Below are positions 1-6,376 of a stretch of DNA of 7,488 nucleotides, one piece after another. The notes beneath the pieces were generated by a model. It saw nothing but the letters and a program-made list of their open reading frames with translations. It was not told the origin of the DNA and did no database searches. A program made the translations under genes and the position numbers. The stretch's first letter is position 1; every line of letters begins with the position of its first letter. Source of the stretch: Gp7-AA10 sp035516895 (GTDB taxonomy: Bacteria > Acidobacteriota > Thermoanaerobaculia > Gp7-AA8); NCBI GenBank assembly GCA_035516895.1, contig DATIZY010000169.1:1-7488 (forward strand). Direction: 5' to 3'.

Positions 1-3000
1 CGAACTCGAAGGTCTCCGTCGGCTTCGTGATGTGCTCCTTCTGAATTGCGAGCACGCGATCGACGCTCTTCTTCCGCGGTCCGGCCGCGGTAACGCCGAC
101 GTCGATCCAGTCGTCGATGGGCACCGGCGTCTCTTTGCCCATGCCGTCGGCACGGAACTTCTTCGCTTCCACTGTGACCCGCACGCGATACTTCCCGTCT
201 GCCAGCTTCGTCACCTGCGCGTCGGTCGCCTTGTTGTCGTACAGCGTGATCGTCTCGAAAAGATCATTGAGGAGCGACTGCTTGTCGGGCGGCGTGACCG
301 CGCGGATGTTGTCGAGCAGCTCGGTCGTGCGGACGTACGGCGGCCCGTGAAACGCCCACTGTGCGATGGTCTTGCGCAGCGCGGCATTGACGTTGTCCTC
401 GCCGATGGCGTCGCGCAATGCGTACATCGCGAGCGATCCTTTGCGATAGTGGATGTACGGCTGGTTCTCGACGAGCATCAGCGGCTCTTCGGCCACCAGC
501 TCGCCGCCGCGTCCCTGCAGATACGCGTTCAGCTCGAAGCGCAGAAACTTCTGCATCGTGTCGCGGCCGTATTCCTTCTCCATCACCATGAGCGCCGAAT
601 ACTGGGCCAGCGTTTCGGTGATCATCGTCGTTCCCTGCACCTGTGCGCCGATCACCTGATGCGCCCACCATTGATGCGCGACCTCGTGCGCCGTGACGTA
701 AAAGACGTAATCGATCGCGTCCTTGTCGCGGATATCGGCGATGAATCCGATCGACTCGGAGAAGGGGATCGTGTTCGGGAACGACTGCGCGAATCGCGCA
801 TAGCGTGGAAATTCGAGGATGCGCAGCTGCGTGTGCTGGTACGGTGAAAAATTCTTCGTGTAATAGTCGAGCGACTTCTTGACCGCCTCGATCATCCGGT
901 CGGTGTTGTAAGCGTGCGCCGGGTCGTAATAGATCTCGATCGCGACGTCGTGCCATTTGTCTCGTTTCACCGCATAACGCGCCGACAAATACGACCAGAA
1001 ACCGAGGATGGGCGAAGTGGTCTTGTAGCGGAAGTAGCGGCGGCCGTTGGCCATCCATTCTCTCTGCAGATATCCCGGAGCGATCGCGATCTGATCGGGC
1101 GACGTGCTCACGGTCGTGTCGAGGTTCATCCAGTCGGATTCGCCGGTCAGCTGATTGATATTCCGCGCGAAGGGATCATCGATCTTGGGATAGCGCTGCA
1201 CCGGCGGCAGGCCGTATTTCCTGCGCTTGTTGCGGTCCTGCAGCTCGCCGCCGGTCTGATATCCGAGGTGAGGGAAATAGGCGAAGTTGTTGACGAAGGT
1301 GCCGTTCGCCGCAATGTCGTTGTTCGCATCGCCGTTCACGAACCCTCGGTGCACTTCCGACACGGTGAAGCGCAGCGGAATCGTGGCCCCGGGCTGCAGC
1401 GGCGGGTTGAGCGTATAGATCGTGTAGCCGTGAACCGCGTCGGCCATCTTCACAGTGGCGCCGGGAATGATGACGTCGATCTTCGTGACGTTGGGATTCG
1501 TGGTGACGTGCAGATCGCGGATCGGCGTGCCGGTCTTGTTCTGCAGCGTGTAGGTGCCTCGCGCTTCGAGCGCGCGCCGCTCCGGATAGAGATCGACGTC
1601 GACCTGCGCGTCGGTGATCTTCGGGAGCGCGATCTGCGTGTATTTCTTGTAGAGCTTCTCGTACTCTGCCGAGCGCTTTTCCGTCTCGTCCTGCGTGCGA
1701 TAGTGATTGAGAATGTTCGTGTTGTAGAAGATCCAGGCGCCCGAGCCGATGAACGCGATCGCGAGTACGACCGCGGCAATCGCCGGCGCCGCGCCGAATC
1801 GCTGACGTGCGATCCGCAGCCTCTCGCGCATCGCCGCGACCTTTCCGCGCACCCACAATAGATGAGCGGCGATGACGAGGAGCCCGCAGAACAGCGCCCA
1901 ATAGAGATTGAACCAGAAGAGCGGCTTCACGTACGGTCCCCAGCCGTTCATGTCGGAGTAGGGCGCGGGCGGCGAATTCGCGAAGCGATAGAGGTTGTGC
2001 TCGAAGTGCATCGCCGGCAGAACGGGGAGGCTGATGAAATAGAGGAGCATCACGAGGAAGCCGGCGTACTTGTTGTTGATCACCACCTGCAGCACGAACG
2101 CGAGCGTGGCGATCATCAGCATCGGCACGCCGGTCTGGAGGAAGAGGCCCTCGAGGTAGAGCAAGAGCTCGTAATGGTGATAGCCCTTCAGCGTTTGAAC
2201 GACGATGCCGGTGAGCATCGCGGTGGCGAGAAGGGCGATGACGATCGTGTAGAGCGCCACGAGCTTGCCCGCCCACACCGCGGAGCTCGGAACGGGCGTC
2301 GCGTCGGCGACCTCGTCGATTTTCATCTGCCGCTCGCGGAAGACGATCTCGCCCGCGTAGAACGTGACGATGATCAGCAGAAAAAGCAGGAACGTGCCGT
2401 TGATCGCGCGAAGCATCACGCCGGTGACCGGATAGATTTTCGTGTCGAAAAGCGAATCGGCGAACGCGGTGCCGCCGGCGGTATTGACGATGCCGAGGAT
2501 CACGAGGACGACGAAGGCGACGGACTTCAGGACGCTGCGCAGCTCGAGCCGCGCCGTGCTGCGGAACTGGGCGAGCCAGGTGCCGCTCGCCCCGACGGCC
2601 ATCCTGTCCCCGCTTCGCGAGGCGAGGGCCGTCCAGCCCGCGACGTCCCTGGCGCCGGTCGCGGCGAGAACGTGGCCCGAAGGGCTTGATGCAACGAGCT
2701 TCGTTCGCTTGCGCCCCTTCCGCGATCCTGTCTCGAAACGAAACCTCCACATCGCGAACGCGAACACGGCCAGCCCGATCGCGGTCCACAGCAGGCGATT
2801 CCAGAGAAACACTCCGTGCAGGCCGAGGACCTGGGTATTGCGATCGGAGACCGTCCAGTAGCGCGTGGCGAGGCCGAAGGTCGTGAGTCCGAACGGGTCG
2901 AAGAGGCTCGCGGTCTTCTCCAGCTCGAGGTTCGTGCCGACGATCGCCGTCGCCACGATGTAGCCGACGAGCAGAATCACGGCGCCGGCATACGTCGACA

Positions 3001-3526
3001 TCACGCTTCGGGTCAGCACCGCGACGGCGAAGGAGATCGCGCCTAACAGCAGGATCGTCGGCGCGATCAGAACGAAGAGCGAATAGAGGTAGGGAACGAG
3101 CGTGAAGGCTCCGATGCGCTCCCGCTCGAGCCACGGCATGAGGCTGCCGATCATGATTCCGCCGACGACGCCGAGGAAGATGAGCAGCGAGATGAAGAGC
3201 GAGCCGGCGAAGCGTCCGATGAAGTAGTCGCGCTTGCGCACCGGCGAGGAGAAGAAGAGCGCGTCCGTCCCCAGCTCGAAATCGCGCAGCGCGGCGTTCG
3301 AGACGAACGCCGTCGTCGTGAATACGCCGAACACGGAGAAGACGAGGAGGAACTGCATGATCACGAACGGCGCGTTGCGGTTGACGTTGCCGATCGAGCC
3401 GCCGATCTGCACCGAATCGGTGGTGACGGCGCCGAACGTCAGGAGAAAGAAGATCACCAGGCAGACATAGAAGACGAGCTGCTTGAGGTGATAGCGGACT
3501 TCGAACGTGAAGATCTCGGAGAGCAT
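1..3526 (-). CDS. ABC-2 permease fused to M1 family zinc metallopeptidase (3' end outside window)
   Basis: Integral membrane protein that probably works with the upstream ATPase as an ABC system carrying its own peptidase on the outer face. The frame is open from ATG at 3526 to the window edge, 1175 codons without a stop; recalled relatives are about 1200 residues, so little is missing. Residues 1-260 form a first ABC-2-type half with about six membrane segments (near 15-36, 53-75, 104-128, 143-170, 178-197, 236-259). A basic, low-complexity linker (262-330) leads to a second half with about seven (334-354, 372-396, 417-445, 460-484, 488-505, 536-559, 580-600). From about 605 onward lies the M1 domain: HEVAHQWW with zinc ligands H947, H951 and probably E971 (in TETLAQYS), catalytic E948, and probable transition-state Y1027 in HYRKG. 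The usual GAMEN motif is replaced by PFSES (E924 retained). The start lies 3 bases after the ATPase stop with no clear Shine-Dalgarno, so translational coupling is likely. Family is firm; substrate is unknown. Confidence 0.93.
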   Translation of the reverse strand, partial: MLSEIFTFEVRYHLKQLVFYVCLVIFFLLTFGAVTTDSVQIGGSIGNVNRNAPFVIMQFLLVFSVFGVFTTTAFVSNAALRDFELGTDALFFSSPVRKRDYFIGRFAGSLFISLLIFLGVVGGIMIGSLMPWLERERIGAFTLVPYLYSLFVLIAPTILLLGAISFAVAVLTRSVMSTYAGAVILLVGYIVATAIVGTNLELEKTASLFDPFGLTTFGLATRYWTVSDRNTQVLGLHGVFLWNRLLWTAIGLAVFAFAMWRFRFETGSRKGRKRTKLVASSPSGHVLAATGARDVAGWTALASRSGDRMAVGASGTWLAQFRSTARLELRSVLKSVAFVVLVILGIVNTAGGTAFADSLFDTKIYPVTGVMLRAINGTFLLFLLIIVTFYAGEIVFRERQMKIDEVADATPVPSSAVWAGKLVALYTIVIALLATAMLTGIVVQTLKGYHHYELLLYLEGLFLQTGVPMLMIATLAFVLQVVINNKYAGFLVMLLYFISLPVLPAMHFEHNLYRFANSPPAPYSDMNGWGPYVKPLFWFNLYWALFCGLLVIAAHLLWVRGKVAAMRERLRIARQRFGAAPAIAAVVLAIAFIGSGAWIFYNTNILNHYRTQDETEKRSAEYEKLYKKYTQIALPKITDAQVDVDLYPERRALEARGTYTLQNKTGTPIRDLHVTTNPNVTKIDVIIPGATVKMADAVHGYTIYTLNPPLQPGATIPLRFTVSEVHRGFVNGDANNDIAANGTFVNNFAYFPHLGYQTGGELQDRNKRRKYGLPPVQRYPKIDDPFARNINQLTGESDWMNLDTTVSTSPDQIAIAPGYLQREWMANGRRYFRYKTTSPILGFWSYLSARYAVKRDKWHDVAIEIYYDPAHAYNTDRMIEAVKKSLDYYTKNFSPYQHTQLRILEFPRYARFAQSFPNTIPFSESIGFIADIRDKDAIDYVFYVTAHEVAHQWWAHQVIGAQVQGTTMITETLAQYSALMVMEKEYGRDTMQKFLRFELNAYLQGRGGELVAEEPLMLVENQPYIHYRKGSLAMYALRDAIGEDNVNAALRKTIAQWAFHGPPYVRTTELLDNIRAVTPPDKQSLLNDLFETITLYDNKATDAQVTKLADGKYRVRVTVEAKKFRADGMGKETPVPIDDWIDVGVTAAGPRKKSVDRVLAIQKEHITKPTETFEF

Positions 3527-3529
3527 GGC

Positions 3530-4408
3530 TTACGCGGCCGCCCGGTGGAGCGCGGAGAAGTAGACGTCTTCGAGCGAGCCCGCCACCTGCTCGAAGCCGG
3601 CCCCTGGATTCGTATCGGCGTTGACGTGGATGAACGTCTTGCCGGCGACCAGGCGCGTGGAGATGATCGGAAACTCCTTCTGAAACGTGTCCATCTGGCT
3701 TCGCGGCACCGATCGGCGCCAGATCTTTCCCTCGATCGAACGGATGGCGTCCCACGGATCGCCGGTCATCAGCACGCGGCCGCGGTCGATGATCGCCATG
3801 CGGCTGCAGAGATCGGAGACGTCTTCGACGATGTGCGTGGAGAGGATGACGACGACGTTCTCGCCGATCTCCGCGAGGAGGTTGTGAAATCGGACGCGCT
3901 CGCCGGGGTCGAGTCCCGCGGTCGGCTCGTCGACGATGATGAGCTGCGGATCGCCGAGCAGCGCCTGCGCGATTCCGAAGCGCTGGCGCATGCCGCCGGA
4001 GAATGTGCCGAGGTTTTGTTTGCGGACGTCCCAGAGGTTGACGCGGTGCAGCAGCGCTTCGACGACTTCTTTCCGCTCCCGCCGTCCGGCGATTCCCTTC
4101 AGCACGGCGAAGTGGGAGAGCATCGTCTCGGCGGAGATCTTGGGATAGACGCCGAACTCCTGCGGCAGATAGCCGAGGAGCTTGCGGACCGCGTCCTTCT
4201 GGCGGAGGACGTCGATGTCGCCGAAGGTGGCCGAGCCGCTGCCGGCCTCCTGGAGCGTGGCGATGGTGCGCATGAGCGTCGACTTCCCCGCGCCGTTGGG
4301 CCCGAGCAGGCCGAACATCCCGGTGGGGATTTCGAGAGAAACGTCATCGAGCGCGCGCACACCGTTCGGATAGGTCTTCGACAGACCTCGAATGGACAAC
4401 GTCGGCAT
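3530..4408 (-). CDS. ABC transporter ATP-binding protein (partner of the permease-M1 fusion)
   Basis: Cytoplasmic ATPase of 292 residues that should power the ABC-2 permease encoded immediately downstream. All nucleotide-binding motifs are intact: Walker A GPNGAGKST at 36-44, Q-loop glutamine Q83 in YLPQEFG, signature FSGGMRQR at 136-143, Walker B LIIVDEP at 156-162 with catalytic E161, D-loop GLD at 165-167 and H-loop H192. The C-terminal 70 or so residues are an extra domain of the kind seen in ABC-2-type ATPases and probably contribute to dimerisation or regulation. Only one ATPase domain is present while the permease has two membrane halves, so a homodimer is expected. ATG at 4408 has AGGAGG six bases upstream. 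The TAA stop is 3 bases before the ATG of the fusion gene, marking a two-gene operon. The class resembles CcmA/NatA-type export ATPases, but the substrate cannot be read from the sequence. Confidence 0.96.
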   Translation of the reverse strand: MPTLSIRGLSKTYPNGVRALDDVSLEIPTGMFGLLGPNGAGKSTLMRTIATLQEAGSGSATFGDIDVLRQKDAVRKLLGYLPQEFGVYPKISAETMLSHFAVLKGIAGRRERKEVVEALLHRVNLWDVRKQNLGTFSGGMRQRFGIAQALLGDPQLIIVDEPTAGLDPGERVRFHNLLAEIGENVVVILSTHIVEDVSDLCSRMAIIDRGRVLMTGDPWDAIRSIEGKIWRRSVPRSQMDTFQKEFPIISTRLVAGKTFIHVNADTNPGAGFEQVAGSLEDVYFSALHRAAA

Positions 4409-4414
4409 GGAGAT

Positions 4415-4420
4415 CCTCCT
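4415..4420 (-). promoter_or_regulatory. Shine-Dalgarno site of the ABC ATPase gene
   Basis: On the minus strand the hexamer AGGAGG stands six bases before ATG at 4408. It is the only perfect ribosome binding site in the window and fixes the ATPase start. The fusion gene downstream and both plus-strand genes have none, so initiation in this window uses more than one mode. Confidence 0.85.
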
Positions 4421-4479
4421 GCGCGGTACTTACGCGCGAAGGGGGCGAGAGTTTCGCGGCCATGCCGCTCTGATTGAAG

Positions 4480-4526
4480 GTGTGCAGTCCGGTTGAATCA
4501 AGTGTGCGGTCCGGCTTCAGCCGGTC
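4480..4526. repeat. REP-like palindromic repeat, upstream copy, with a degenerate tandem unit
   Basis: Bases 4502-4524 are identical over 23 bases to 6256-6278 on the far side of the neighbouring gene. The core is CCGGCT-TC-AGCCGG, a 6-bp stem with a tiny loop; the outer pairs found in the other copy are lost here because AC is replaced by TC. A degenerate unit, GTGTGCAGTCCGGTT at 4480-4494, precedes it and matches 13 of 15 bases of the start of the full copy, giving a 22-base period. The sequence looks like a REP-type element. Its role could be mRNA stabilisation, transcription attenuation or simply selfish DNA. Confidence 0.75.
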
Positions 4527-4555
4527 CTCACGCGGGTCCTCCGTGCCACATTCTG

Positions 4556-4561
4556 TACACT
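4556..4561 (+). promoter_or_regulatory. Candidate -10 box for a leaderless transcript
   Basis: TACACT fits the TAnnnT pattern of sigma-70-type -10 boxes and ends 7 bases before the GTG at 4569. With that spacing transcription would begin at or next to the start codon, which fits the absence of any Shine-Dalgarno sequence in front of this gene. No good -35 box lies 16-18 bases further upstream, so the assignment rests on the hexamer and its position alone. Confidence 0.4.
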
Positions 4562-4568
4562 CCCGGTC

Positions 4569-6254
4569 GTGCCCGGCCCGATCTTCATCGTCGCCTCGCC
4601 GCGCTCCGGCGGGCTGTTATTAAAGGATGCGCTCGCCCACGCAAAGGGAGTCGTTGCTGCGGAGGGGCGCCTCGACGCGGCGATCGAAGGCGAGCGGCTC
4701 ACGGCGGCCGATGCCACGGCCGCGATCGCGTCGCGTCTGCGCGAAATCGCCGGCGAGGCGCGTCTCGTCGACGCCTCGCCGCGCAACGCATCGCGCGTTC
4801 CGTTCCTTCACGCGATCTTCCCTGATGCCACGTTCGTCTACGTCTATCGCGAGCCGCGGCGTGCGATCTTCGATCAGCTCGGCGGCCAGACCGCATCGGC
4901 CGATGAGGCGGCGAGGGCGTGGAACGCGTCGACGGCGATGATGCTCGAGGACCTCGAGAAGCTTCCGCCGGCGTCGTGGCTGGTGACGAACTTTCGCGAG
5001 CTGATCGAGATGCCCACCCAATCCATCGCCCGGATCGCCCGGTTCCTCGGCCTCGAATGGAGCGGGGGAGGTCCGCCTCGCACGTCGATTCCATTCGACG
5101 CACCGACGCCGGAGGTGGTGGCTCAATTCGATGCGGTGGATGCGATGACGCGCGAGGTCGCCGGCCGCGCGCGCGATTTTTTTGCGCATCCGCCCACCCG
5201 GACCGCCGACGTGCAGGCCGCGGTGTTCCGCAGCGTCTCCACGCAGTCGTTTCCGGAGATCCTGCACACGTTAGGCGCGACGCTCGTCGTTTCGACATAT
5301 CAGAGCGGACGGCTGATCCTCGTTCGCGCCGAGAGCCGGACGAAGCTCAACACGCATTTCCGCATGTTCCGCAGTCCGATGGGCATCGCCGTCGGTAAAG
5401 GGCGCCTTGCGCTCGGTACTGAGCGGCAGGTTTGGCAGTACCGCAACATTCCCGCGGTCGCGCAGAAGCTCGAGCCGGCCGGGCGACACGACGCATGCTT
5501 CCTGCCGCTGAAGATGCACGTCACGGGGGACATCCGCGTCCACGAGATCGGATGGGCGGCGGACGAGCTTTGGATCGTCAACACTCGTTTCTCGACGCTC
5601 TGCACGCTCGACGACGAGAGCAGCTTCGTGCCGCGGTGGCGGCCGCCGTTCATCACCCAGCTCGCCGCGGAGGACCGCTGTCATTTGAACGGAATGGCGA
5701 TCGCCGGCGATCGCGTCCGCTGGGTCACCGCGTTAGGCCGGACGGACGTCGCCGGCGGCTGGCGTGAGAACAAAGCGAGCGGCGGCATCCTGCTCGATGT
5801 CGATTCGGGGGAGATCGTTCTCAGCGGTCTGTCGATGCCGCATTCGCCGCGGCTTCACGAGGGGCGCTTCTTCGTCCTCGAATCGGGAAAGGGAACGCTC
5901 GCGACGGCCGATCTGAAAAGCGGGCGGGTGGAGACGATCGCCGAGCTGCCCGGCTTCACGCGCGGGCTCGCGTTTGCGGGGCCGTTCGCGTTCGTCGGGC
6001 TGTCGCAGGTGCGGGAGACGAACGTGTTCGGCGGCATTCCGCTCACGCAGCGCGTGGCCGATCGCGAGTGCGGCGTTTACGTCGTCGATCTGCGCACGGG
6101 CAACGTCGTCGCGTTTCTCCGTTTCGAAGGCGATGTGCGCGAGATCTTCGATGTGCAGGTGCTGCAGGGCCTGCGCTGGCCGGAGCTGCTGGAGATCGAT
6201 TCGCCGCTCGTGGCCACGTCGTTCACAGTTCCCGACGACGCGCTGTCGAATTGA
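4569..6254 (+). CDS. Sulfotransferase-like domain fused to TIGR03032 (DUF4915) domain
   Basis: Two-domain protein of 561 residues with no signal peptide or membrane segment, so probably cytoplasmic. Residues 1-205 resemble PAPS-dependent sulfotransferases: a beta strand and phosphosulfate loop IVASPRSGG at 7-15, then VYVYREPRRA at 90-99 matching the 3'-phosphate site (R94), then an NFREL segment and ARFLGLEW as in the family's C-terminal part. The loop lacks the usual Thr/Ser after SG, and the Ser normally about 8 residues after R94 is Asp102, so catalysis is doubtful. Residues 225-550 are a full TIGR03032 domain of unknown function: VVSTYQSG (240-247), DRCHLNG (369-375), MPHSPR (423-428), and PGFTRG, VGLSQVRE and GVYVVDL further on. 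GTG at 4569 is needed to keep the first beta strand, and an in-frame stop lies upstream at 4494. There is no Shine-Dalgarno. REP-like repeats flank the gene. The fused arrangement suggests transfer to, or binding of, a glycan, lipid or metabolite; this is inference. Confidence 0.92.
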   Translation: MPGPIFIVASPRSGGLLLKDALAHAKGVVAAEGRLDAAIEGERLTAADATAAIASRLREIAGEARLVDASPRNASRVPFLHAIFPDATFVYVYREPRRAIFDQLGGQTASADEAARAWNASTAMMLEDLEKLPPASWLVTNFRELIEMPTQSIARIARFLGLEWSGGGPPRTSIPFDAPTPEVVAQFDAVDAMTREVAGRARDFFAHPPTRTADVQAAVFRSVSTQSFPEILHTLGATLVVSTYQSGRLILVRAESRTKLNTHFRMFRSPMGIAVGKGRLALGTERQVWQYRNIPAVAQKLEPAGRHDACFLPLKMHVTGDIRVHEIGWAADELWIVNTRFSTLCTLDDESSFVPRWRPPFITQLAAEDRCHLNGMAIAGDRVRWVTALGRTDVAGGWRENKASGGILLDVDSGEIVLSGLSMPHSPRLHEGRFFVLESGKGTLATADLKSGRVETIAELPGFTRGLAFAGPFAFVGLSQVRETNVFGGIPLTQRVADRECGVYVVDLRTGNVVAFLRFEGDVREIFDVQVLQGLRWPELLEIDSPLVATSFTVPDDALSN

Positions 6255-6255
6255 T

Positions 6256-6292
6256 GTGTGCGGTCCGGCTTCAGCCGGACGGTAAAAGCCGG
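6256..6292. repeat. REP-like palindrome, downstream copy, possible 3'-end hairpin
   Basis: The repeat begins one base after the TGA of the TIGR03032 gene. GTCCGGCTTCAGCCGGAC (6263-6280) is a perfect inverted repeat with 7-8 bp arms and a TTCA or TC loop. A second arm, AAGCCGG (6286-6292), could pair instead with CCGGCTT (6265-6271), giving two mutually exclusive hairpins. No T-run follows, so it is not a standard intrinsic terminator, but it could mark the mRNA 3' end or block exonucleases. Confidence 0.75.
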
Positions 6293-6363
6293 CGATCGCG
6301 ATGTTGCCGTTGTGGCGCGGAGCCCGATCGACGCGAAAGGAAATCGTTCCCCGACTCTGCCGG

Positions 6364-6369
6364 TTAACT
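6364..6369 (+). promoter_or_regulatory. Weak candidate -10 box before the ABC-F gene
   Basis: TTAACT lies exactly 7 bases before the GTG at 6377, the same spacing as TACACT before the other plus-strand gene. It matches TATAAT at only three of six positions. A purine-rich GAAAGGAAA about 30 bases upstream of the start is too far away to serve as a ribosome binding site, so a leaderless or very short leader is possible. Confidence 0.25.
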
Positions 6370-6376
6370 CGCGCGC

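Larger units (their letters stand above)
4409..4568. other. Divergent intergenic region
   Basis: This 160-base gap separates the minus-strand ABC operon from the plus-strand sulfotransferase/TIGR03032 gene and must hold promoters for both. Seen in it: the ATPase ribosome binding site at its left end; a short palindrome GCGGC-CAT-GCCGC (4456-4468); TGATT (4471-4475) mirrored by AATCA (4496-4500), which brackets the first partial repeat unit and could be an operator; the repeat units listed separately; and a -10-like TACACT (4556-4561). No convincing -35 box was found for either direction, and no small ORF with coding character. Confidence 0.6.

Noticed and set aside
32..2689. Three long plus-strand frames (32-847, 914-1861, 1862-2689) antisense to the fusion gene
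   Set aside because: All have the composition of antisense shadows of a high-GC gene and lack motifs, and the opposite strand encodes the HEXXH peptidase and membrane segments.
1176..3755. An 859-codon open frame on the minus strand
   Set aside because: It lies out of frame with the ABC-2/M1 fusion and the ATPase, is packed with Arg and Ala, and shows no domain. It is a GC-skew shadow of the real gene, which runs from 3526 off the left edge.
3488..4477. A 329-codon plus-strand frame opposite the ABC ATPase
   Set aside because: Its translation is rich in Asp, Arg and His with no recognisable motif, while the minus strand carries every ABC ATPase motif.
4480..4526. Start of a CRISPR array
   Set aside because: There is only one full and one degenerate unit at a 22-base period, with no room for spacers and no cas gene.
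6263..6280. Intrinsic terminator after the TIGR03032 gene
   Set aside because: The hairpin is good but no T-run follows. It matches a repeat also found upstream of the gene, so REP-like is the better call.
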